The notes below the pieces were generated by a model that searched no databases, was not told the origin of the DNA, and saw nothing but the letters and a program-made list of their open reading frames with translations. Below, one piece after another: positions 17,216 through 25,632 of a DNA stretch of 64,000 nt; positions within the stretch are counted from its first letter, which is position 1, and every line of letters begins with the position of its first letter. The position numbers were made by a program, and so were the translations under genes. Origin of the DNA: Eubacterium limosum (GTDB lineage Bacteria > Bacillota > Clostridia > Eubacteriales > Eubacteriaceae); NCBI RefSeq assembly GCF_000807675.2, contig NZ_CP019962.1:806001-870000 (forward strand). The letters run 5' to 3'.

Positions 17216-18112
17216 TTAAAAATCATGTTCGATGGGGCCCGTATGGTTGATCTGGCTGTAAACAATCTGTAGCGGACATTGCGGAGGATCAGAGGAAATG
17301 CTGCCAGGCCATCTGAAATGATTGTCATCCTCAAAGGGCAGGTTATTTAAAAGCGCGTTGACCGTATCCAGATAATAAGAAAAATTTCCGGAAATCGTCA
17401 GCGTTTTTTCCGGATAATCGCCGTAGGACCAGTTTGCTTTTAAGCTGTCACGCTCCTCCAGGATTCTGCCGCTGTTGTGCAGAAAAGGCTGACAGAAGCC
17501 CTCGCTTTTTACTGTGCGTTCAAGGGTGACGGGTTTTGAAGCGTTGACAGGGCTGGGCTCTGGTCTCAGGATTGTTCTTCCGTAGGCTTTGAAAAACGCT
17601 GGATCGTCTAAAAACAGGATGCCGTTAACGGCGCGCAATGTTTCCGGGTCGCTGGTCTGCAGCGTACTGCAGCTGCCATCTTCCTGAGAAAGACTAAACA
17701 AGACCTGGCCGTCCTTGATGGTCAGAAACTGGTATTCCCCGCCGCTGCTGAAAGCGGCTGTTTTGTTCACCCGGTCCACAGCGATGTCCAGCGGGCCACC
17801 GTTGCCTTTTGCCGCAGCATTCACCCAGCTCCAAAAGGGCAGGCCTTCTAAAGAGGAAAAATCCAGGGTGTTCTCAGGACAGCCGTCGGGCAGATAAAGA
17901 CGGATAGAATAATTATTACTGCGGTACAGGCTGTTGTTCATCCAGGACATAAAGGTGTCCTCAGCCTCGGCGGAGGCCTGCTGTGGCGCGTCGCCCTTAT
18001 CCTCTAAAGCAATTTGATAGACAAAACAGATAAAAAATGCGATGAGAATCAAAGCCAGGATAAGCCGTGTAGCCAGCATCCGTTTTTTCATTTTTTTAGT
18101 GTCATAGCTCAT
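17216..18112 (-). CDS. Membrane-anchored protein of unknown function
   Basis: This 298-residue protein has a basic N-terminus (KKMKKR), one hydrophobic helix around residues 13-33 and then a hydrophilic, presumably extracytoplasmic part with two well separated cysteines. No family is recognised. GGAGG lies six bases before the ATG at 18112, which I prefer to an upstream ATG. A decayed copy of its 3' end and 5' flank is found near 22.65 kb, so the gene was once duplicated. Confidence 0.65.
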   Translation of the reverse strand: MSYDTKKMKKRMLATRLILALILIAFFICFVYQIALEDKGDAPQQASAEAEDTFMSWMNNSLYRSNNYSIRLYLPDGCPENTLDFSSLEGLPFWSWVNAAAKGNGGPLDIAVDRVNKTAAFSSGGEYQFLTIKDGQVLFSLSQEDGSCSTLQTSDPETLRAVNGILFLDDPAFFKAYGRTILRPEPSPVNASKPVTLERTVKSEGFCQPFLHNSGRILEERDSLKANWSYGDYPEKTLTISGNFSYYLDTVNALLNNLPFEDDNHFRWPGSISSDPPQCPLQIVYSQINHTGPIEHDF

Positions 18113-18225
18113 ATCAAACCTCCATATGAAAAGCATATCATAAAGAAAAGCGGCTGACAATGGCACAAAAGGCGATAATAAAAAGAAAGATTGTCAAAAA
18201 ACAAAACATAAGAAGCTTTCTGACA

Positions 18226-18275
18226 AAAACCACGCAGCCTGTCATTTTTATGAGTTGGGCGACAGGCTGCTTTTT
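18226..18275. terminator. Strong hairpin terminator, both directions
   Basis: GCAGCCTGTC (18234-18243) and GACAGGCTGC (18261-18270) form a perfect 10-bp stem. TTTTT follows on the plus strand, and a T run lies four bases beyond the stem on the minus strand, serving the MttB gene ending at 18281. Confidence 0.75.
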
Positions 18276-18280
18276 ACAGG

Positions 18281-19708
18281 CTATTTATTTTTAAGCTGGA
18301 GATCCTTGGGAATGTACTGATCAATGATCTTTTGCTGTATCTGGTCAAAATCGCCAGGCTGATATTCAGCGATGCGCTCAAGGTATTTTTTCCGGGCTTC
18401 GGCTTCAAGGCTGGGGCGTCCCTGTGCCATCCACTCCGCTGAGCTTTCTTTAAAGTATAAAGATGAGCGGTAGAAATCTTCCCGGTAGGCTCTGTCCGTT
18501 CTTGCCAGGTAATTTCCAGCGGGGCCTGCTTTTAAAATTTTATCGATTTTCATGCGTTTTTCATCAATGGCGACAGGCAACAGTAATTTTAGAATAGACT
18601 GAACGTTTTCTTCGTCCATAATGAATTTTTCGTAGCTGATGGTATTGTAGGAATCTAATACTCCCAGAGACTGGGCGACCAGATCCGGACTTGAATGGTA
18701 GGCAAAATAAAACATCATAAAGGCTTCTGCACCGCACTGGTAATCGAGCTCTTTGGCGTCTGCCAGGCCGGTGGTACCAAGACTTGGCAGACCATAGAAG
18801 TCGGCCATATCCTTTTCGGCCATCATGCGGTAGGGAGATTCGGGCGTGGCCACAACGCAGGAGGTGTAGCGCAGGTCGGAAAGCATGGAAATCAGGCTGT
18901 ACATAACTGGATTTCCAGGGTTGATGGTCTGAGAAAGGGTGATGATTCCCAGCTTTTCGGCGTTGCCCTGGAGTAAGGTTCCTGCGAGGGTAGGCGGTGT
19001 TGTTAAACCAGGCATTCCTGAGCCCTGAGCCCATAGAAGCTGGTTGCATCTGCAAAACGACAGCAAGGTTTCGCAGGTATCCTGGGTCAAACGAAAAGGT
19101 GACGCAGTGCTGATACAGATCATGGCGTAGACATCCTCGTCACTGGCGCCGCCGTAAAATTGCTTGATCATTTCAAAGCTTTTGTCAGAAATTTCGCCGC
19201 CTTCACAAAAAGTTTGAAGCGGTTTGGTAGAATAAGCAAGGGTGATTGCCAGTCGGGTCATCGCGTTGTCGAGGGGTGACAGCGACAGATCACGGGGTCT
19301 CAGCATATTTGCCCCTACTGTTCGCATTAAGCTGCTGGTTTCATGCAGTACTGTGAAATCCACCATGTCCTTCATGGTCGTTGGCCGGTAATGGCCGTCC
19401 TCCAGGACATTCATAGGCCCAAGAGCCGGAGCGAGCTTTGTTCCCTCCTCCCGGATACTGAAAGCCTTACGTCCATCCCGTCCGCGAAGCTTAAAGTCTT
19501 TGGGAGCCTGCTTTAAAGCGGCTTCAACCTTTTCACGAGGATAGTAAACACGCTGTCCTTCAACGCGGAACCCCGCTTTTTTACATATTTCCAGAATTTC
19601 ATCACTCTCGATGATCTCGCCGTTGTTTTCCAGCAGGTAAAGAGATTTTTCATGGATTAATTCCATTTCTGCTTTTGATAATACCGGTTGATATTTTGCG
19701 ATTTGCAT
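18281..19708 (-). CDS. MttB-superfamily methyltransferase, non-pyrrolysine (paralogue C)
   Basis: The 475-residue COG5598 protein carries the N-terminal block LIHEKSLYLLENNGEIIESDEIL and the central block GLADAKELDYQCGAEAFMMF. No amber codon interrupts it. It lies ten bases downstream of an MFS gene and shares its sigma-54 promoter, so enhancer-dependent induction is expected. No corrinoid protein is in this operon; it would have to use the one at 1178-1825 or one elsewhere. GGAGG lies five bases before the ATG at 19708. Confidence 0.88.
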   Translation of the reverse strand: MQIAKYQPVLSKAEMELIHEKSLYLLENNGEIIESDEILEICKKAGFRVEGQRVYYPREKVEAALKQAPKDFKLRGRDGRKAFSIREEGTKLAPALGPMNVLEDGHYRPTTMKDMVDFTVLHETSSLMRTVGANMLRPRDLSLSPLDNAMTRLAITLAYSTKPLQTFCEGGEISDKSFEMIKQFYGGASDEDVYAMICISTASPFRLTQDTCETLLSFCRCNQLLWAQGSGMPGLTTPPTLAGTLLQGNAEKLGIITLSQTINPGNPVMYSLISMLSDLRYTSCVVATPESPYRMMAEKDMADFYGLPSLGTTGLADAKELDYQCGAEAFMMFYFAYHSSPDLVAQSLGVLDSYNTISYEKFIMDEENVQSILKLLLPVAIDEKRMKIDKILKAGPAGNYLARTDRAYREDFYRSSLYFKESSAEWMAQGRPSLEAEARKKYLERIAEYQPGDFDQIQQKIIDQYIPKDLQLKNK

Positions 19709-19729
19709 TTTTTCCTCCATAAAGTAAAA

Positions 19730-20977
19730 CTATTGGTTATTGCTTGTTTTTGTTTTTAAAACTGATTTTTTCAGAATAAAGGTTGCAGCGATTCCGACAA
19801 CACAGGAAACCAGGCACAGGATAAAGATCTGCTGATAACCGGAAAAACCATTGGCGTCAATTATCCCGCCGCCGACTTTATAGAACCAGATATCGCTGGA
19901 ATAGCCCACACAGGAGACAAAACCGGAGATGGTGCCCGTATATTTAGCGGAAATACCCGCTTCCGAAATTGGAATAAAGCTGCAGGTGACAGAAATATTA
20001 TAGAGGGCAGACACCAGGCATAAGGAGGTAACAATTACCCAGGCAAGCGCTGGATTCAGCGGTGTGAAAAGAACCATTGCAAAGGCTAAGATTCCGATGA
20101 CAAAGGCGATCCGCATGACGATCGACGACGCGCCGATTTTGTCGCGAAGCCAGCCGGCCAGCGGATTGGCCACTAAGCGCACAACCTGCTGCCGGAAGAT
20201 GGCAATGACTGAAATCCAGGCGACAGGAACAGCAAAGTATTCGCTCATGTAGGGCTGAAAATAACTTTGGGAAGATTTTGGAATGTAGGCACACAAAACA
20301 ACAATGGCCATAATCCAGACAATGGGCATTTTCAATACTTTTCCAAGATCACGGAGATTGACTTTGCTTTCTTCAGAGCCTGTATCCGGCAGCGCTTCCT
20401 TTTCCTTGAAAATCACGAAGAAGATGATCGTTGGAACAGCGACGACCAGAGCAAAAAAGAGGATCAAAGCTTTAAAAGCGGTTATATTTTCACCTAAACC
20501 GCTGTACAAAGCGGTTGCCGCAAAGCCCTCCAGTGCGCCAAAGATGCCGGAAAAGGCAAAAAACAATCCATAGAGCTTTCCCTGCTCACTGTCATTCCCC
20601 ATAATGCGAATAAATTTGATGATGGCTCCCCAAAAAGTAAAGATGGTGGTGACGGCAAAGCCAAACTGAATGACAAGCATAATTGGAAGCGGAGGAATCA
20701 GCAGCATGCAGAATCCAAGTGCGGCTGTTCCTAAATAAGAGACGGTTATCAGGGTCTTAACACTAAATTTGTCGGAGAGATATCCGCCTGGAAAGTATAA
20801 AATAACGGAAACAATCCCAAAAACAGTCATCATTGAGCCAATCTGTTCATTTGTAAAGCCAAAGGCCTGCTGTACAGGGATGTAGTAGGTTTCCAGCATA
20901 TAAGGGAACTGCCAGACAGCCCCATAGCTGATGGTCACTAACAGAATGATGATCCACCTTTTCTTTTTAAAATCCAT
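19730..20977 (-). CDS. MFS transporter (MFS paralogue 2)
   Basis: The 415-residue protein has twelve predicted helices and the MFS loop GGYLSDKFSVKTLI (about residues 65-78). Its N-terminal third (QFPYMLETYYIPVQQAFGFTNEQIGSMMTVFGIVSV) resembles the other MFS proteins of the window, suggesting a shared type of substrate. It is the first gene of the sigma-54-driven MFS-mttB operon. AGGAGG lies seven bases before the ATG at 20977. Direction of transport is unknown. Confidence 0.85.
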   Translation of the reverse strand: MDFKKKRWIIILLVTISYGAVWQFPYMLETYYIPVQQAFGFTNEQIGSMMTVFGIVSVILYFPGGYLSDKFSVKTLITVSYLGTAALGFCMLLIPPLPIMLVIQFGFAVTTIFTFWGAIIKFIRIMGNDSEQGKLYGLFFAFSGIFGALEGFAATALYSGLGENITAFKALILFFALVVAVPTIIFFVIFKEKEALPDTGSEESKVNLRDLGKVLKMPIVWIMAIVVLCAYIPKSSQSYFQPYMSEYFAVPVAWISVIAIFRQQVVRLVANPLAGWLRDKIGASSIVMRIAFVIGILAFAMVLFTPLNPALAWVIVTSLCLVSALYNISVTCSFIPISEAGISAKYTGTISGFVSCVGYSSDIWFYKVGGGIIDANGFSGYQQIFILCLVSCVVGIAATFILKKSVLKTKTSNNQ

Positions 20978-21029
20978 TTTCACTCCTCCTAAATAAAAAT
21001 ATTTAACCGGTTATGTTTGTAATAATAAC

Positions 21030-21045
21030 GCAAGTTGTGTGCCAA
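21030..21045 (-). promoter_or_regulatory. Sigma-54 (-24/-12) promoter
   Basis: On the minus strand TTGGCAC (21045-21039) and TTGC (21033-21030) fit the TGGCAC-N5-TTGC consensus with ten bases between the GG and GC pairs. It drives the MFS-mttB operon about 50 bases downstream. The divergent gene encodes a matching enhancer-binding protein with a GAFTGA loop. Confidence 0.85.
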
Positions 21046-21201
21046 GCTTGTTTTTGATTGATATAACACTAAAAATTTTAAAAACCAGGAAAAATAGCGT
21101 TTTGATGATAAGTTGAGCAGATTAAACGGTAGGTTTCTTTGTAATTTTGCACCGTATATGGTACAATATGTTCCTATAATGAACGCAGAGGTGCATGGAA
21201 A

Positions 21202-22608
21202 ATGTATAAAAAATACAAACCGAGCAAAGAATATCTGGCTTACCTGGATTCATTACCCAAAAGCTTTTTTGTAGCAGTGCTTGAAAACAGCTATAATGAG
21301 CACATTGTTTACGATGCTGATGGAAAAATCTTGTATGTAAATCCTGCCTGCATAAGGCATTATGGCTTAAAGCCAGAAGAAATGATCAACCGCAATAACG
21401 CGGATGTGTATCAGGGCTACTGGACGCCTCCGGGACTCGATATTTTCCATTCAAAAAAGGATACTGCGTTCCTGCGGCAATATTTCATCCCTTCAGATTC
21501 TGTTTTTTATACGATTGGTGTTCCTGTCCTCAACGAAGACCATTGTATTGAGATGATTATTGGAACCGTGCAGGAGGAACCGGTAAAGGAATGGGATGTT
21601 GATTATAATAAAAAAAGCCGGTCCTCTAAGAGCCATTTCAAGTCGGAAGAGCTTCCGCTGATCAGCGTTTCATATCAGTATTGGAAAATTGTCAGTGAAC
21701 TAAAAGAAGTATCGGAATCGTCCATCCCGATCATGCTTCTGGGAGAGTCAGGGACTGGCAAGACCTATATGGCAAAATATATTCATGAGAACAGCCATAA
21801 GGAAGGCCTTTTTATGGCTCTGAACTGTGCCGCAATTCCAGAAGCGCTTCTGGAGTCAGAGCTGTTTGGCTATGCCGGGGGCGCTTTTACCGGCGCCAGT
21901 AAAGACGGAAAAGTGGGATTAATCGAAATGGCCAATGAGGGAACTTTATTTTTAGATGAAATTGGGGACATGCCGCTGTCAATACAGGCAAAGCTTTTAG
22001 ATGTCATTGAAAACAAACGTTATCTGCCTGTGGGCAGCACAAAAATGAAATATGTGAATACGCGCATCATAACAGCTACCAATAAGGATATTGACCAGTT
22101 GGTGGACAAGGGGGAATTTCGGGAAGACCTTTATTGGAGAATCTGTACCTTTAAGGCCATTATTCCCCCGTTAAGAGAAAGAGTGAAGGATATACTCCCC
22201 CTGGCGAACTTTTTTCTGAAGCATTTTAATCTGAGCTATAATAAGTCGAAAAGATTTTCAAAAGAGATCATAAACTTTTTTCAGGAATACCCATGGCCGG
22301 GTAATATCCGACAGCTTAAAAACCTGATCGAACGCCTGGTGGTGACAGGCCGGGGAAATGAGATTGCCATGAAGAATCTTCCGGATTACCTTTTGGAGGA
22401 GACAAAGAGGCTTCCAGACTACCAAAAAACAGGTATGGGCTTCAACAAAAGAGTGGATGCCTTTAAAAAGGAGCTTGTACAAAAAGCGTATGAGCAGTAT
22501 CCAACCATTAGAAAGCTCGCGCAGGCCCTTGAGGTAAGTCCGACAACAGCCCAGAGATTAGTAGAGAAATATTGTAAAGAGATTTCCGAAAGGTCGTCGG
22601 AAATGTAA
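21202..22608 (+). CDS. Sigma-54-dependent enhancer-binding activator with PAS domain
   Basis: The 468-residue protein has an N-terminal PAS-like sensor (about residues 20-140, with VYDADGKILYVNPA), an AAA+ domain (about 155-390) with Walker A GESGTGKT, the sigma-54 contact loop GAFTGA and Walker B LFLDEIGD, and a C-terminal Fis-like helix-turn-helix (TIRKLAQALEVSPTTAQRLV). It should remodel sigma-54 RNA polymerase at the divergent promoter at 21030-21045. The PAS domain probably senses the methylated substrate or a redox signal. GCACCGTATATGGTAC at 21149-21164 is an imperfect inverted repeat that could be its binding site. Confidence 0.93.
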   Translation: MYKKYKPSKEYLAYLDSLPKSFFVAVLENSYNEHIVYDADGKILYVNPACIRHYGLKPEEMINRNNADVYQGYWTPPGLDIFHSKKDTAFLRQYFIPSDSVFYTIGVPVLNEDHCIEMIIGTVQEEPVKEWDVDYNKKSRSSKSHFKSEELPLISVSYQYWKIVSELKEVSESSIPIMLLGESGTGKTYMAKYIHENSHKEGLFMALNCAAIPEALLESELFGYAGGAFTGASKDGKVGLIEMANEGTLFLDEIGDMPLSIQAKLLDVIENKRYLPVGSTKMKYVNTRIITATNKDIDQLVDKGEFREDLYWRICTFKAIIPPLRERVKDILPLANFFLKHFNLSYNKSKRFSKEIINFFQEYPWPGNIRQLKNLIERLVVTGRGNEIAMKNLPDYLLEETKRLPDYQKTGMGFNKRVDAFKKELVQKAYEQYPTIRKLAQALEVSPTTAQRLVEKYCKEISERSSEM

Positions 22609-22609
22609 A

Positions 22610-22636
22610 AAAGCAGCCCGCCGCGGCTGCTTTTTT
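22610..22636 (+). terminator. Terminator after the activator gene
   Basis: AGCAGCC and GGCTGCT pair around CGCCGC and are followed by TTTTTT. Confidence 0.8.
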
Positions 22637-22728
22637 ATTGGTTGAAAATTATGTTTGATGGGGTCGTATGGTTGATCTGGAAGTGAATAAGCCCCAGAGA
22701 AGAAAGATTGTTAAAAACAAAACATAAT
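22636..22728 (-). pseudogene. Relic of a duplicated copy of the 17216-18112 gene region
   Basis: From about 22636 the sequence follows that at 17211-17256 (ATTGGTT, then ATGTTTGATGGGG and GTATGGTTGATCTGG against ATGTTCGATGGGG and the same 15 bases), which is the 3' end of the membrane protein gene. It then jumps to AGAAAGATTGTTAAAAACAA, matching 18185-18206 upstream of that gene. The body of the gene is missing, so this reads as an internal-deletion scar of a second copy. Confidence 0.6.
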
Positions 22729-22822
22729 TATTTTTAAGAAAAATAATTTTTTACAAAAAGTAATTTACTTTTATTTATCGCTGTGCTAAGATTAAACCAT
22801 TACAAAAGTAAGGGGATTTAAT

Positions 22823-23641
22823 ATGTTTACAGAAATTGAAACAGACATGCTATTGGAAGAAATTGCTCAGGGGGATGAATTGTATGAGAGCGATGCAAAC
22901 AGAGCGATTGATATCTGGTATCCGGTTTTCCTGAAAATTGCAAATGAGAGTAAGGCAATGAAGAGCACCTATTTATATGCGTGCATCAGGGATTATTGGA
23001 AAGCGATGGAAATCAGCGGTTGGTTTGATGATCTGGTGTCGACTTTCTTTTGGTCCAAACGCAATCGGGAGAAGGAGCGGGAAGATTTCTGCAAAATTAT
23101 GATGAATGATTTTGATACGGGCAATATCCGGAACGCTTTTCAGGTTAACCTGGCCGATCTTTTTTTTCTGCAGGGTAAAGAAAATGAAGCCAATGCGCTG
23201 ATGGAAAACGCGCTTGCAGATTATCCGGTGAATTTTTTTGGCTGGCAGCGCTACGCTGAGCACTATACGAAAAAAGAAACAAAGCAAGATATGAACAAGG
23301 CTTACCGTATCTGTGAAAGAGGTGCGGAGGCATTTCTGAACAGCAGAATGGATGCCAGCATACTCATAGAAAACGGCGCGGATATTTTCATAGCGGGCTT
23401 TGCAGCGCTGTGTGAAAGCCTCGGAAAAGATGAGGAAATGGACTATTTGCAAAGAAAAAATAAAGACATGAAAGCACGGTGCGAAAGGGAAATCCGGAAT
23501 TACAGAAAGTATGAGGCTTATAACATTTTGTATAAAGAAAAAGAAACAATAGAAACGATTGACGAGCGGGTGCTTTCTGAAATTCTGGATCCATGCGCAG
23601 GCTGCAGAAAACGAGGCAAATGTAAATCCAAATCCGCGTGA
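22823..23641 (+). CDS. TPR-like protein of unknown function, tandem paralogue 1
   Basis: The 272-residue protein is soluble and helix-rich, with alternating amphipathic stretches suggestive of TPR-like repeats. The N-terminal 30 residues (MFTEIETDML, then RAIDIWYPVFLKI) match the next gene, and a cysteine cluster CAGCRKRGKC sits at the C-terminus where the neighbour has a SEC-C motif. Promoter regions are duplicated as well (ATTAAACCATTACAAA before both). Function is unknown. The cysteine cluster may be a diverged zinc-binding tail. Confidence 0.65.
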   Translation: MFTEIETDMLLEEIAQGDELYESDANRAIDIWYPVFLKIANESKAMKSTYLYACIRDYWKAMEISGWFDDLVSTFFWSKRNREKEREDFCKIMMNDFDTGNIRNAFQVNLADLFFLQGKENEANALMENALADYPVNFFGWQRYAEHYTKKETKQDMNKAYRICERGAEAFLNSRMDASILIENGADIFIAGFAALCESLGKDEEMDYLQRKNKDMKARCEREIRNYRKYEAYNILYKEKETIETIDERVLSEILDPCAGCRKRGKCKSKSA

Positions 23642-23838
23642 AAGTGAAAAGAAGGACTGAGTTATCGGAGAAAAGAGACCGCAGTTCCGGAGGAGGAGAC
23701 GGCAGCATCGCCTGAAACGGCCGAACCGGTAAAATAAAATTTTGAAGCATTTCGGAAATAATTTTTTTGTAAGAATAATTTACTTCGAAATGTATTATGA
23801 TTAAACCATTACAAATAAAAGCAGATTAAGGGGAAAAA

Positions 23839-24672
23839 ATGTTTACAGAAAAAGAAACAGCCGATTTGATGAAGGAAATGCGGAGAGGGTATAGCTTCGT
23901 GGAAAAAAACAACGATAAAACCATTGATATCTGGTACCCGATATGGGAAAAGTTCGTTGAGGAAAACCGTAAAACGGGGAACCGCAATTTTTTGGCCTGC
24001 CTTGACAGCAAGACGAATATCAGGACATATGTCAGCTTTGGGAACTGGATTGGCGATCTGGAGATGGCTTTTTTAAATTCAGGAAGAGGTAAAGCACGGG
24101 AGCGGGAAATCTTCTGCACGACGATGCTCGGAGAGTTTCAGCGGTGCTGGAGCACGGGAGATATTGATCAGAACCTGGCAGAACTTTATTATTTACTGGG
24201 AAAGCGTGAAGAGGGAGACGCTCTTTTTGAAAAAATGCTCGAGGAATATCCTGAAGATGTCTATCTGTGGGCAGACTACGCCAGAGAATACGGCGGAAGG
24301 CACGGTGACGATAATGAGAGGGCTTACACCATTTATAAAAGGGGAATTGATGCCGTGCTGGCAGAATGCGCCAAGCAGCCTGAGTTGGATTTGCGCCACT
24401 ACCGGGATATCGACCTCCTGTATGACGAGATAGCCGAGGTCTGCACCATTCTTGGCAAAACGGAGGAAGCGGGCGAATGGCTGGAAAAAAGCCGGGCCAT
24501 CAGCAGGAGCGCGGAGGACCACTATACGACGGTGACAGAGGCGCCTGATTTTTCCTGTGAACCGCTAAAACAGCAGCCCATCATCGCCCCGCCAAAGGTT
24601 GGCCGGAATGATTCCTGCCCCTGCGGCAGCGGAAAAAAGTATAAGAAGTGCTGTTTGAATAAAGCAGACTAA
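23839..24672 (+). CDS. SEC-C motif protein, tandem paralogue 2
   Basis: This 277-residue protein shares its N-terminus with the preceding gene ([10 protein letters not shown], then [13 protein letters not shown]) and ends in a SEC-C zinc-binding motif [22 protein letters not shown] tails are known from SecA and many otherwise uncharacterised proteins, where they bind zinc and mediate contacts. The middle looks TPR-like ([22 protein letters not shown]). AAGGGG precedes the ATG. The two genes are a clear tandem duplication with later divergence of the tail. Confidence 0.75.
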   Translation: MFTEKETADLMKEMRRGYSFVEKNNDKTIDIWYPIWEKFVEENRKTGNRNFLACLDSKTNIRTYVSFGNWIGDLEMAFLNSGRGKAREREIFCTTMLGEFQRCWSTGDIDQNLAELYYLLGKREEGDALFEKMLEEYPEDVYLWADYAREYGGRHGDDNERAYTIYKRGIDAVLAECAKQPELDLRHYRDIDLLYDEIAEVCTILGKTEEAGEWLEKSRAISRSAEDHYTTVTEAPDFSCEPLKQQPIIAPPKVGRNDSCPCGSGKKYKKCCLNKAD

Positions 24673-24690
24673 ACATTGTTTTTGCAGCGT

Positions 24691-24721
24691 AAAAAAGCAG
24701 CCGTGGCGGGCTGCTTTTTTT
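24691..24721. terminator. Bidirectional terminator
   Basis: AAAAAAGCAGCC and GGCTGCTTTTTT pair around GTGGCG, between convergent genes. Confidence 0.85.
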
Positions 24722-25079
24722 ATTTTTGGGCTTCCGGTACTTCCTCAACCGGGTCATGACTCAGCAGAAACAGGGTCAGAATCTCTTCTGCGTATTTGCC
24801 TTTATCTTTGGGGCAGCGCTCAAGCAGCTCCAGTATGGCTGAATATTTTGTACCCATGTACTCCCGCGGGCCATAGAGGATCGCGTCCGACGACATTTTG
24901 AGGGCATTGCAGAAATAATTCAGGCTTTTGAGTGAAAAGCCCTTTGTTCCAAGCTCAATATCGGCCAGAAAGGTGGGTGTGATGCCGATTTTTCTGGCCA
25001 GCTGGTCCCGTGACATATTTAAAAAGGTCCGCTGTTTGCGGATACGAAGGCCAATGGCCTTGTGGTCGAGTTCCTGCAT
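24720..25079 (-). CDS. Small XRE-family regulator
   Basis: The 119-residue protein is mostly a Cro/C1-type helix-turn-helix: residues about 9-65 contain LRIRKQRTFLNMSRDQLARKIGITPTFLADIE, a classical five-helix layout. A short helical tail with YAEEILTLFLLS follows. GGAGG lies eight bases before the ATG at 25079; upstream in-frame codons would add an unlikely cysteine-rich extension. Targets are unknown. Confidence 0.8.
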   Translation of the reverse strand: MQELDHKAIGLRIRKQRTFLNMSRDQLARKIGITPTFLADIELGTKGFSLKSLNYFCNALKMSSDAILYGPREYMGTKYSAILELLERCPKDKGKYAEEILTLFLLSHDPVEEVPEAQK

Positions 25080-25110
25080 TTTTCTTTCCTCCGTCATTGT
25101 GTTTTTGTCC

Positions 25111-25141
25111 GCGGGACAGGGGTTCAGCCCCGCTGTCCCGC
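25111..25141. other. Strong GC-rich inverted repeat in the 5' region of the XRE gene
   Basis: GCGGGACAG and CTGTCCCGC pair, with GGGG/CCCC extending the stem around TTCAG. It has no T run on either side, so it is not an ordinary terminator; an mRNA leader hairpin or an operator for the XRE protein are possible. Confidence 0.4.
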
Positions 25142-25292
25142 AGACGGCAAACAAAAAAGCCGTGCAGGGCCAGACGTGACCATACACAGCTTCAAAAAAC
25201 GAATTAAGGATACAGAAGTCCCCTCGATCTCTTTCTCCGAAAACGCGTTACACAAATACACCGCCTTATTACTTTGGAGTACAAAAAATCAC

Positions 25293-25321
25293 TTGTGATA
25301 AAACACAAAATGGCATATAAT
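25293..25321 (+). promoter_or_regulatory. Promoter of the putative small RNA
   Basis: TTGTGA (25293-25298) and TATAAT (25316-25321) are 17 bases apart; the predicted start near 25328 coincides with the closing stem of the RNA that follows. Confidence 0.6.
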
Positions 25322-25327
25322 AAATAA

Positions 25328-25424
25328 GCGGTACGTGCCCGGGAGGGCCGTTGTGTATGGTGGTGTCTTCACCTGCGCAGGCCGGTAATGTGTTCCCGCA
25401 CATTGCCGGATGCCGCACTTTTTA
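25328..25424 (+). ncRNA. Putative structured small RNA, about 95 nt
   Basis: No ORF with a ribosome binding site is present. GCGGTA (25329-25334) can pair with TGCCGC (25411-25416, one G-U). Inside lie GCCC-GGGA-GGGC with a GNRA-type loop, GGTG-TCTT-CACC, a CCTG-CG-CAGG palindrome and a long hairpin CCGGTAATGTG/CACATTGCCGG (25382-25409). A TTTTT run follows the closing stem at once. Promoter, structure and terminator are in register, so an independent RNA is likely. It matches no riboswitch or housekeeping RNA I know. The stretch 25425-25583 shows nothing else. Confidence 0.5.
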
Positions 25425-25583
25425 TTTGCTTTTACTTTATCATTATATCCCCTCTTCTATAAATTTGCAAGCTTAATTGTGCATAACTCTTTTCAAAGTT
25501 ATTTTAAATAAATTTTTGTTTTTAAAAATCAAGTGGCCTGGTGTGGATAAGTTAGAGTTAGCTATCGTAATTTTTTTCATATT

Positions 25584-25618
25584 AAAAGACCTGTTATTAA
25601 GAAAATAACAGGTCTTTT
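25584..25618. terminator. Bidirectional terminator
   Basis: AAAAGACCTGTTAT and ATAACAGGTCTTTT are perfect complements around TAAGAAA. It ends the leftward QueG-like gene and could serve rightward transcripts too. Confidence 0.85.
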
Positions 25619-25632
25619 GTATAAAAAATATT

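Noticed and set aside
25328-25424. tRNA or SRP RNA for the structured RNA
   Set aside because: No T-arm or CCA-type acceptor, no anticodon layout, and no conserved SRP helix 8 sequence.
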